Assembly: GCA_905479025.1 (NCBI GenBank)
Contig: CAJQKX010000505.1
Coordinates: forward strand, 1-5,412
DNA length: 5,412 bases
Direction of reading: 5' to 3'
Source of the DNA: an uncultured Paraglaciecola sp.
GTDB lineage: Bacteria; Pseudomonadota; Gammaproteobacteria; Enterobacterales; Alteromonadaceae
Positions 1-5,345 of the stretch are shown piece after piece; the stretch's first letter is position 1; each line of letters begins with the position of its first letter. Below the pieces are notes generated by a model, which worked only from the letters and a program-made list of their open reading frames with translations, was not told the origin of the DNA and made no database searches. Position numbers and translations under genes: made by a program.

Positions 1-105
1 CTCACCTGTGACTTCCATTTTAGCTAACTCTTCTTGGTTTTTTTGCATGCGCTCTTGCATTTGTTGCGCCTGCTTCATCATGTTACCCATTCCACCTTTC
101 ATCAT
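1..105 (-). CDS. ybaB: YbaB/EbfC nucleoid-associated protein, N-terminal part (cut by window edge)
   Basis: This is the first 35 codons of a YbaB/EbfC family protein, a small dimeric DNA-binding protein of the bacterial nucleoid. The visible peptide begins [20 protein letters not shown] and continues to MEVTGE. It closely resembles the start of E. coli YbaB ([16 protein letters not shown]..., LEVTGE), which forms the long first helix of the fold. The rest lies beyond the left edge. Two ATGs are adjacent (103-105 and 100-102); I chose the first, which has a GAGAG purine run 7 nt upstream. The gene starts 44 nt after the dnaX stop on the same strand, the classic dnaX-ybaB(-recR) arrangement, so co-transcription with dnaX is likely. 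The family assignment is firm; the exact start among the two ATGs is not. Confidence 0.93.
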   Translation of the reverse strand, partial: MMKGGMGNMMKQAQQMQERMQKNQEELAKMEVTGE

Positions 106-149
106 AATCTGTCTCTCTTTGTGTAAAATAAATATTTAATTTTGGCCGT

Positions 150-2711
150 CTATCTAGCTTGAATACTTTGTTTGTCTATCTTGGCAGCAAACTGTTTTTG
201 TAACAATTGAATGCCGGGATCACTTTTCACCACTTCTCGGGCATATTCATTACGCACTTGATTCACTTTTAATTGCAAGGCATATGGGGAGTTAATGGGT
301 TTTCCAAGCTCAATTTCAAGTTCAATAGGCTCATTAAGTGCTAAACAAAGGGCATCTTTGAGCTGTTGCTGAGCTGTATCTGAAATAAGATGTGCCTTTG
401 TTTCTAAAAGTATCAATCTAACGGTGTTACCTTGTTTATTAAAAGTAGAGTGTAAAGCTAATTGTTTTGTCAATGCGGTCACTTGCATATCTTCAATCAA
501 CCTACTCCATCCATCAATTTGTAACGCTTTTTGGACTTTTTGTTTGTTAGGCAAAAAAGCTGATACCTCTAAGGTGACATCGCCAACATTATCTTCATCT
601 AAATGAGCATAAGAATCGAAATACTCAGTTTCTTGTAACGTTTTTTCTGCTGAAAAAGGACTGTTCATGGGTGTTAGCAAAGTTGGAGCAGAAGGGGTAA
701 CTAAGGGGGTAACCGCTGCTGAAACTGGTGACTCGTTTTCAACTGACCATGGCGGTAAATCATCTGTTTCATGGTCTACACTGGAAGATGAAATTTGTGG
801 TTCCGAAATAGATGCTGATGGGGGAATATCCTGACCTGGCTTTTTATCATTGGCCACATCAGCTTTAATTTCAGCTTCTTGGTTTTGATTACGGATCGAA
901 GCTAAATTGAATGGTGTAAAACTTTCAGACTTTTTTACCTGTTCAGCCCCTTCCCCCGCTTCACGTTGGCTTTGTTTAAGCTTATTACGAAGTGCTATTA
1001 AATCAGCGGTAGAGGTATTTGGTTTTGTATCAGTTTGCTGATGAGGATGTGCCTGAGGGATCTGTGTTTGTATTGCATCATTTTTATAACCCGATGTGTG
1101 ATGTTCAATGTCAAAACCTCCATGGCGTTGTTCTTCCAACGAAACGGGTTGATATTGGTCATAATCTATTGGTTGATGACCAAAATTTTCTGCCTGTTCC
1201 ATAATATCTTCCTGCTGAGCAAATAATTCAGCGTCCGAAGATTTTCCTTGTCCATCCTGTAATCTACTTTGATCTTGATTTGGTTCAGATGAAAGCTCGG
1301 GTGAAAGCTCGAGTGAAAGCTCGGGTGAAAGCTCGGGTGAAAGCTCGGGTAAAAGTTCAGATGAAGGCTCAGCACTTAACGTTTCATCAAGCACAGGATT
1401 ATTTTCAGCTATGACTTCACCTGGTTCGCTTTGTTGACCCGAAGATTCAACACCAGATTCAACTAGTGTAGCGCTTTGGTTTTTCATCTCATCAGAGTTA
1501 TGTGTTGTGAGATCAGTAGATAACGTTCCTAATGTGACATTGTCTATTATTTGACTGGTGGGTTGTTTAAAACCCCCTTCAACATCTTGAGTTAAGGCAA
1601 CGATGTCTAGTGCGTCTAACTTTACATTATTCGGACAAAAAGCCAGCATGCGCAACAATGTCATTTCCAGCCCTGTCCTGGCATCGGCAGCATGGGGTAA
1701 GTCTTTTTTACCTGTCAGGGCAATTTGATAGAGTAATTGAACTTGTTCAGCAGGTACAGATTTGGCCAATTGGAAAATAGCTCTGGCAGAAATCGTTTCT
1801 AATTTACATGCATCGGGCACAAATTGTGTCAGAGCAATTTGGTGCAGCAGGCTCATAATTTCAGCCAAGACCAACCCATAGTCGGGAGCCTGGTTAGCCA
1901 TCAATTCGACTTGCTGCATGACTTTGCCGCTGTCTTTTTTCACCAAGGAATGAACCAGTTTGAGCACTTGGTTTTTATCCATTAGCCCCAGCATATCGGT
2001 GACTGTTTGTATCCCAACTACACCATTACCTTGAGCGATGGCTTGATCTGTCAAACTTAACGCATCGCGCATACTACCTTGGGCAGCTCTCGCAAGCTGG
2101 TTGAGCGCGTCTTTGTCAAATACAATGCCTTCTTCGCCAAGTACAAAGCTTAACTGCTGGCAAATTTGTGAACGAGACAGGGCTTTAAGATTAAATTGTA
2201 AACAACGGGATAAAATCGTAACGGGTAGTTTTTGTGGATCAGTGGTCGCCAACAAAAATTTAACGTGAGGCGGCGGCTCTTCGAGGGTTTTCAGCAAAGC
2301 ATTAAAACTATGCTTCGACAACATGTGCACTTCATCTATTAAATAGACTTTATAACGTCCACGACTGGGTTTATATTGAACGTTATCTAACAACTCTCGA
2401 GTGTCTTCCACTTTTGTACGAGACGCAGCATCTATTTCAAGTAAATCAATAAAATTGCCGTTTTCGATTTCTTTACAAGTACTGCATTGACCACAAGGTT
2501 TAGCACTTAGACCTTGTTCACAGTTTAAACTTTTTGAAAAAATCCGAGCAATGGTGGTTTTACCTACACCCCGCGTACCAGTAAACAGATAAGCATGGTG
2601 CAGTCTATTATTATCAAGTGCATTAGAAATGGCAGTAACGACATGTTCTTGCCCTACTAATTCGCCAAAACGATTAGGTCGCCATTTTCTAGCTAAAACT
2701 TGATAACTCAT
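150..2711 (-). CDS. dnaX: DNA polymerase III tau subunit (and gamma by frameshift)
   Basis: This encodes the ATPase subunit of the replicative clamp loader, which loads the beta clamp and, as tau, links the polymerase core to the DnaB helicase. Visible features in order are: Walker A GTRGVGKT (45-52); zinc-module cysteines C64, C73, C76 and C79; Walker B VYLIDEVHM (122-130); the SRC motif with the arginine finger (168-170); sensor II GSMRDALS (212-219); and the domain III end GKKDLPHAADARTGLEMTLL (334-353). A low-complexity acidic Pro/Ser/Gln-rich linker runs from about 375 to 720. It contains a tetrapeptide repeat (about 447-474), a slippery site at K593-K594 and the conserved DDLPPWS motif (650-656). 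The C-terminal alpha-binding domain starts near DGWSRLIEDM (733-742). At 853 residues it is about 200 longer than E. coli tau (643), almost all in the linker. The start lies 8 nt after the apt stop. A GGTGAG inside the end of apt is a possible, rather distant ribosome site, so translation may be coupled to apt. Confidence 0.98.
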   Translation of the reverse strand: MSYQVLARKWRPNRFGELVGQEHVVTAISNALDNNRLHHAYLFTGTRGVGKTTIARIFSKSLNCEQGLSAKPCGQCSTCKEIENGNFIDLLEIDAASRTKVEDTRELLDNVQYKPSRGRYKVYLIDEVHMLSKHSFNALLKTLEEPPPHVKFLLATTDPQKLPVTILSRCLQFNLKALSRSQICQQLSFVLGEEGIVFDKDALNQLARAAQGSMRDALSLTDQAIAQGNGVVGIQTVTDMLGLMDKNQVLKLVHSLVKKDSGKVMQQVELMANQAPDYGLVLAEIMSLLHQIALTQFVPDACKLETISARAIFQLAKSVPAEQVQLLYQIALTGKKDLPHAADARTGLEMTLLRMLAFCPNNVKLDALDIVALTQDVEGGFKQPTSQIIDNVTLGTLSTDLTTHNSDEMKNQSATLVESGVESSGQQSEPGEVIAENNPVLDETLSAEPSSELLPELSPELSPELSLELSPELSSEPNQDQSRLQDGQGKSSDAELFAQQEDIMEQAENFGHQPIDYDQYQPVSLEEQRHGGFDIEHHTSGYKNDAIQTQIPQAHPHQQTDTKPNTSTADLIALRNKLKQSQREAGEGAEQVKKSESFTPFNLASIRNQNQEAEIKADVANDKKPGQDIPPSASISEPQISSSSVDHETDDLPPWSVENESPVSAAVTPLVTPSAPTLLTPMNSPFSAEKTLQETEYFDSYAHLDEDNVGDVTLEVSAFLPNKQKVQKALQIDGWSRLIEDMQVTALTKQLALHSTFNKQGNTVRLILLETKAHLISDTAQQQLKDALCLALNEPIELEIELGKPINSPYALQLKVNQVRNEYAREVVKSDPGIQLLQKQFAAKIDKQSIQAR
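870..952 (-). promoter_or_regulatory. Programmed -1 frameshift signal in dnaX producing gamma
   Basis: The mRNA reads A AAA AAG (936-930) in the X XXY YYZ phase: codons GTA AAA AAG encode V592 K593 K594. Slipping back one base gives AAA AAA GTC TGA, so the -1 frame ends after one extra residue at 927-925, giving a gamma of 595 residues. The same design occurs in E. coli dnaX (A AAA AAG followed at once by a -1 stop). An SD-like AAGGGG (952-947) lies 10 nt upstream of the heptamer, the spacing of the E. coli stimulator. The downstream stimulatory stem is less clear. The best candidate is a 9-bp stem, including one G-U pair, between 906-898 and 878-870 with a 19-nt loop. It begins 23 nt after the slippery site, farther than is usual. 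Slippery site, stop and SD-like element are seen directly; frameshifting itself is inferred. Confidence 0.88.
1291..1374 (-). repeat. In-frame 12-bp tandem repeat in the dnaX linker
   Basis: There are seven tandem 12-bp units. Written on the plus strand the unit is GAAAGCTCGGGT. Units 1, 3, 4 and 5 are identical, unit 2 differs by one base (1303-1314, GAAAGCTCGAGT), and the last two (1351-1362 and 1363-1374) are degenerate. On the coding strand each unit encodes Pro-Glu-Leu-Ser (Leu-Glu-Leu-Ser in unit 2), giving an acidic run at about residues 447-474 in the linker between domain III and the frameshift site. Because the unit length is a multiple of three, gain or loss of copies changes linker length without breaking the frame. 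The near identity of the central units suggests recent expansion by slippage. Confidence 0.93.
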
Positions 2712-2719
2712 TTACTTAG

Positions 2720-3268
2720 TTACTCACCGTCGAATTCACAAATAGAAAAACTGGTAACACCATAATCGATAAGTTTTTGATTACCACCAAGTTCTGGTAA
2801 TGAAATAACAAAACCAGCGTGTTCAACCACACCGCCCAAGCGCCTGATCAAATTAGCCGTAGCGATCATAGTACCGCCAGTTGCCAACAAATCATCCATC
2901 ATCAATACTTTCTCGCCGGGTTTTACTGCATCCCTATGGATTTCTAGACAATCAGTACCGTATTCAAGTTCATAACTTTCACTTATCACTTCGCGAGGCA
3001 GTTTATTTGGCTTACGCACCGGAATAAATCCGATCCCTAATTCAATGGCTAAAGGCGCACCAAACAAAAATCCACGAGCTTCAGTACCCGCAACTTTATC
3101 AAAACCCATTGGCGCATAATGCTTCAATAATATTTCAATACTGGCTGAGTAGGCTTTATGATCTTCTAAAACCGAGGTAACATCACGAAACATGATCCCA
3201 GGTTTAGGATAATCAGGAACGGTTTTAATAACCGATTTTATATATTCGGCGGGCACGAATTTCCCCAT
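2720..3268 (-). CDS. apt: Adenine phosphoribosyltransferase
   Basis: This cytosolic purine-salvage enzyme converts adenine and PRPP to AMP and pyrophosphate. At 182 residues it has the usual family length (E. coli Apt is 183) and aligns along its whole length by eye. Signatures are [14 protein letters not shown] (19-32), [12 protein letters not shown] (61-72), [10 protein letters not shown] (84-93), the flexible catalytic loop region around [11 protein letters not shown] (96-106), and the PRPP-binding loop [13 protein letters not shown] (121-133) with its paired aspartates. The ATG at 3266-3268 gives an N-terminus of normal length, but no clear Shine-Dalgarno precedes it (the leader just upstream is CTTATTAATTT). 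The gene follows a putative 40-codon membrane-protein gene after 34 nt and precedes dnaX by 8 nt. The apt-dnaX order is the common gammaproteobacterial one and suggests a single operon. Confidence 0.98.
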   Translation of the reverse strand: MGKFVPAEYIKSVIKTVPDYPKPGIMFRDVTSVLEDHKAYSASIEILLKHYAPMGFDKVAGTEARGFLFGAPLAIELGIGFIPVRKPNKLPREVISESYELEYGTDCLEIHRDAVKPGEKVLMMDDLLATGGTMIATANLIRRLGGVVEHAGFVISLPELGGNQKLIDYGVTSFSICEFDGE

Positions 3269-3301
3269 AAATTAATAAGGTTAAAAAGAGTAGTTGCGGA
3301 T

Positions 3302-3307
3302 ATTATA
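3302..3307 (-). promoter_or_regulatory. Candidate -10 element for apt-dnaX-ybaB
   Basis: On the minus strand a perfect TATAAT sits at 3307-3302. It would place a transcription start near 3295 and leave a 5' leader of about 27 nt before the apt ATG. No convincing -35 hexamer is found 16-18 bp upstream: the bases there read TACTGG or ACTGGG. The element overlaps the last codons and stop of the upstream 40-codon ORF (CTA TAA). It could therefore be chance arising from the coding sequence, and apt may instead be transcribed together with that ORF. Confidence 0.4.
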
Positions 3308-3425
3308 GGTAAAAAACGAACCAACCCAGTATGACATGCATTAATGGTAATGCTAACAGAACGCCTAAGGCGGCAAACAAATAGCCCCAATTAAATGGGT
3401 CGTGTGGACTGTTACTATCTTGCAT
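3303..3425 (-). CDS. Putative 40-residue single-pass membrane miniprotein
   Basis: I do not recognise a named family. The ORF runs from ATG (3425-3423) to TAA (3305-3303). It has a well-placed ribosome site: CTGGAG upstream, with GGAG 7 nt from the ATG. The protein begins MQDSNSPHDPFNW, a short polar acidic segment, and continues with an almost uninterrupted hydrophobic stretch from about residue 14 to 40 (including LFAALGVLLALPLMHVILGW). This fits one transmembrane helix reaching nearly to the C-terminus. It contains no Lys or Arg, two His (8 and 30) and a proline (27) within the helix. It lies 34 nt upstream of apt on the same strand and could be the first gene of the apt-dnaX-ybaB operon. 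The ribosome site and amphipathic layout favour a real gene; the short length leaves doubt. Function is unknown. Confidence 0.68.
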   Translation of the reverse strand: MQDSNSPHDPFNWGYLFAALGVLLALPLMHVILGWFVFYL

Positions 3426-3674
3426 TACTGCACTCCAGACTCAAAGGGGAAACACCCTTAAAAACAACTAAATTTGAATCCAGATATTAATCCATAGCTT
3501 AATAAATTGATAGCCCTAAAAAGCTATGCCCGTGATAACTATCCAAAAATTCTGGAGCTGTATGGCGCTAACAGGGAAATATATTGCTGCAATTTAAAAC
3601 GTTAAGTGCGAAGCTTGCTATCCTTATTATCGAATAAATTCAGTCAACAAAGATATCAGGTAAAGATGTAAGAT
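3426..3674. other. Intergenic spacer between the MNIO cluster and the apt operon
   Basis: This AT-rich stretch of 249 bases has no credible ORF. On the minus strand it must hold the end of the DUF2063 transcript and any promoter for the 40-codon ORF. I see no G+C-rich hairpin followed by a T-run after the DUF2063 stop, so no convincing intrinsic terminator. It contains an inverted repeat (3493-3528) and a weak 5-bp hairpin (AAGGG 3444-3448 with CCCTT 3455-3459) close to the ribosome site of the small ORF. A TTGACT (minus strand, 3647-3642) resembles a -35 box but has no good -10 partner. Confidence 0.6.
3493..3528. repeat. 8-bp perfect inverted repeat in the spacer
   Basis: CATAGCTT (3493-3500) and AAGCTATG (3521-3528) are perfect inverted copies separated by 20 bases. 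In RNA they could form an 8-bp stem with a large loop. The loop also contains GATAGCC, offering an alternative shorter pairing with the right-hand arm (ATAGC with GCTAT). No T-run follows on either strand in the manner of an intrinsic terminator. It could be an operator or a processed leader structure, but chance is possible at this length. Confidence 0.4.
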
Positions 3675-4421
3675 TTATTCGTCTACCGGAAATAATATTT
3701 CTTGTTTTAATAACTGCTTTAGCACTTGTTGAAGTGACTCGGTGATTTGTTGAACGTCAAGTTGCGGCATGGCGGCAATCATCGTTTTACTAAGGAAGTC
3801 AATGCTGGCCACTCCTTGTTGCGCAATTATACTTAACAAGTGCGCAGATACAGCATTAACGAGTGTGAAATTCACATCGTCTGTGGCATCTCGATAAATC
3901 ACTAGATACACCACTTCATTAGTCTGTGTAGGTTTAAAATCAGAACTTATTTGATGAACCGGATATTGGTAACTGACCAAGCTTGCTAAGTCTGACATCT
4001 GAACTTGGATTACCTGTGAATGCCCGTCCCAAACATTAGCTATTTGACTCGATTGGCGCACACTAACGTCTAACTCCAGCCATTCGTAATGTGCTAATTC
4101 GAGCATAAAGACCGGATCACTCTCGGTTAATGCATATTCACTGCTTAGGTATTCGACAAATTCCTTACTGATATCAATAAAGTAAGGAGAGCGGCATGTA
4201 TGTTCAATAAAAAACTTTCGCGCCAATACTTGCCATTGTTGTTCTGAATATAAACTCTCTAAGACAGGAAATCCTGAACTGAGAAAACCCAAAATATTGT
4301 TAAAAAATAAATCTCGATATATTTTTAAACGGCGGTCTTCGATCTCTCCATCAAATGGATGGGCTTGAGGGTTTTTTATATGCTGAATAAAAGCACGTTG
4401 TGTTTTTATCAGTGACGTCAT
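3675..4421 (-). CDS. DUF2063 partner protein of the MNIO peptide-modifying enzyme (BufC/HvfC type)
   Basis: This 248-residue protein has the DUF2063 N-terminal domain. Seen here are a helical start (TQRAFIQHIKNP, 7-18), the family signature region RRLKIYRDLFFNNILGFLSSGFPVL (30-54, key residues R34-equivalent basic cluster, IYR, FFNN and FPVL), then FFIEHTCRSPYFIDIS (70-85) and the acidic LELAHYEWLELD (107-118). The C-terminal part (about 140-248) is of mixed character. It ends in helices LDVQQITESLQQVLKQLLKQ that suggest a winged-helix-like or peptide-recognition module. By family knowledge such proteins pair with DUF692 oxidases and help present the precursor peptide, although the Pfam name calls the domain a putative DNA-binding one. 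The start ATG shares one base with the DUF692 stop (TAATG), and no separate ribosome site is visible, so translation is probably coupled. Cytosolic, with no signal peptide. Confidence 0.9.
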   Translation of the reverse strand: MTSLIKTQRAFIQHIKNPQAHPFDGEIEDRRLKIYRDLFFNNILGFLSSGFPVLESLYSEQQWQVLARKFFIEHTCRSPYFIDISKEFVEYLSSEYALTESDPVFMLELAHYEWLELDVSVRQSSQIANVWDGHSQVIQVQMSDLASLVSYQYPVHQISSDFKPTQTNEVVYLVIYRDATDDVNFTLVNAVSAHLLSIIAQQGVASIDFLSKTMIAAMPQLDVQQITESLQQVLKQLLKQEILFPVDE

Positions 4422-5269
4422 TAGGCGCTAAATTGTTTCGGGTGCTGGGCAGATACTTGCTGCTGAATAGTTCTGATTTTTTCCATTTCTAATAACAATT
4501 CATGAATGGGTGGTATATTAAAGTCTCTTTCTAACAAAGTCGGAAAAACACCATGGATCTCATAGGCCTTTTTAAGTAATTGCCAAACAGGTTCAATCAC
4601 ATCTGCACCGTGGGTATCAATTTTTAAATCATCAGCTTCATCATAGTGCCCTGCAATATGCCCATATACAATTTTACCGCTGGGCATAGCGGCCAAGAAA
4701 GCTTCGGCATCGTAGCCGTGGTTAATAGAATTAACATAAATATTATTCACATCTAATAACATCAAACAACCCGATTCATTCAATACCGATAGTGTGAATT
4801 CTTCTTCGCTCATCTCTTGTCCAGGTGCGGCATAATAAGACACATTTTCTAATAGCAACGGCCGCTCAATAATATCTTGTACTTGTTTAACCCGCTCAAC
4901 TACATGTTTAACTGCTTCTTCGGTAAAAGGAATAGGCATCAAATCATACAGGTGACCTTGACCCGAACAGTAACTTAAATGTTCACTGTAATATAAAATA
5001 TGATGTCTATCTAAGAATGCTTTAACCTTTTTTACAAAATTGATATCAAGAGTATCAGGGCCGCCAATAGACAATGATAAACCGTGGCTAACAAAATTAC
5101 AGGCAGAGGTAAATTGGTTGAGGTTTTTCTGATACTTTCCCCCAAGAGGGATCCAATTTTCCGGCGCCACTTCCCAAAAATCGACAGAGCTAGGAATATC
5201 AGGTAAAAGCTCATTGAGCATTTCTCGGCGTAAACCTAAGCCTACCCCTGAAAGATGTTTATTGATCAT
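4421..5269 (-). CDS. DUF692/MNIO iron-dependent peptide-modifying oxidase (BufB/HvfB type)
   Basis: This TIM-barrel enzyme belongs to the multinuclear non-heme iron oxidase (MNIO) family. Such enzymes oxidatively modify cysteines of ribosomal peptides. Family hallmarks, numbered from a GTG at 5281, are: VGLGLRREML (13-22), E37 and E41 in WEVAPENW, SHGLSLS (65-71), SEHLSY (99-104), LLLENVSYY (142-150), LLDVNNIYVNSINHG (175-189), YGHIAGH (206-212), IDTHGADV (221-228), PVWQL (231-235) and TLLERDFNIP (248-257). The His, Asp and Glu residues expected to bind the iron cluster (H66, E100-H101, E145, D177, H188, H208, D222, H224, E251) appear intact. The longest frame opens with that GTG, giving 286 residues. 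I prefer the ATG at 5269, giving 282 residues: it has an AGGTGA ribosome site 8 nt upstream, and the GTG itself lies inside that site. The gene overlaps the DUF2063 gene by one base and follows the EGKCG precursor after a hairpin. Confidence 0.93.
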   Translation of the reverse strand: MINKHLSGVGLGLRREMLNELLPDIPSSVDFWEVAPENWIPLGGKYQKNLNQFTSACNFVSHGLSLSIGGPDTLDINFVKKVKAFLDRHHILYYSEHLSYCSGQGHLYDLMPIPFTEEAVKHVVERVKQVQDIIERPLLLENVSYYAAPGQEMSEEEFTLSVLNESGCLMLLDVNNIYVNSINHGYDAEAFLAAMPSGKIVYGHIAGHYDEADDLKIDTHGADVIEPVWQLLKKAYEIHGVFPTLLERDFNIPPIHELLLEMEKIRTIQQQVSAQHPKQFSA

Positions 5270-5273
5270 TAGA

Positions 5274-5282
5274 TGTGTCACC
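5274..5282 (-). promoter_or_regulatory. Ribosome binding site that decides the DUF692 start
   Basis: The minus strand reads CAGGTGACACATCTAATG. AGGTGA matches the anti-Shine-Dalgarno complement and ends 8 nt before the ATG at 5269-5267. The alternative GTG start (5281-5279) lies inside this same AGGTGA, so it would lack its own ribosome site. This favours initiation at the ATG. Confidence 0.7.
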
Positions 5283-5296
5283 TGAATTTTTCTAAA

Positions 5297-5324
5297 ATAA
5301 AGGCCGACATGAGCCGGCCTTTAT
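5297..5324 (-). terminator. Hairpin terminator/attenuator between precursor and DUF692 gene
   Basis: A perfect 10-bp stem, ATAAAGGCCG (5297-5306) with CGGCCTTTAT (5315-5324), encloses an 8-base loop. On the minus-strand transcript the stem ends CGGCCTTTAT and is followed by TTTAG, giving a T-rich tail after a G+C-rich core, as in an intrinsic terminator. It starts about 20 bases after the stop of the precursor gene and ends before the ribosome site of the DUF692 gene. No good promoter is seen between hairpin and enzyme gene, so the enzymes probably depend on read-through. Confidence 0.82.
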
Positions 5325-5345
5325 CATTTAACTAAACCTAAGTTA

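Noticed and set aside
424..606. Plus-strand ORF of 60 codons
   Set aside because: It lies wholly antisense to the conserved dnaX C-terminal domain, has no ribosome site I can see and no recognisable protein features.
840..846. T AAA AAG stretch in the dnaX linker (codons GAT AAA AAG)
   Set aside because: The first base breaks the X XXY rule, so the P-site tRNA could not re-pair well; the canonical site is at 930-936.
1019..1226. Two overlapping plus-strand ORFs of 61 and 63 codons
   Set aside because: Antisense shadows of the low-complexity dnaX linker; no ribosome site or family features.
1166..1375. Minus-strand ORF of 69 codons with FHPS-like tetrapeptide repeats
   Set aside because: It is dnaX's 12-bp tandem repeat read in another frame; the dnaX frame is unbroken and conserved at both ends.
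1702..1708. Second AAAAAAG heptamer in dnaX (GGT AAA AAA GAC, K335-K336)
   Set aside because: The heptamer is in the wrong phase (AAA AAA G) and lies in the conserved end of domain III, so it is not a frameshift site.
3444..3459. AAGGG/CCCTT hairpin as a terminator
   Set aside because: Only 5 bp and not followed by a T-run on either strand; at most a weak leader structure near the small ORF's ribosome site.
3642..3647. TTGACT on the minus strand as a promoter -35 box
   Set aside because: No hexamer resembling TATAAT occurs 16-19 bp downstream, so it is not a supported promoter.
5032..5214. Minus-strand ORF of 60 codons with a hydrophobic tail
   Set aside because: An out-of-frame shadow inside the conserved DUF692 gene; no independent support.
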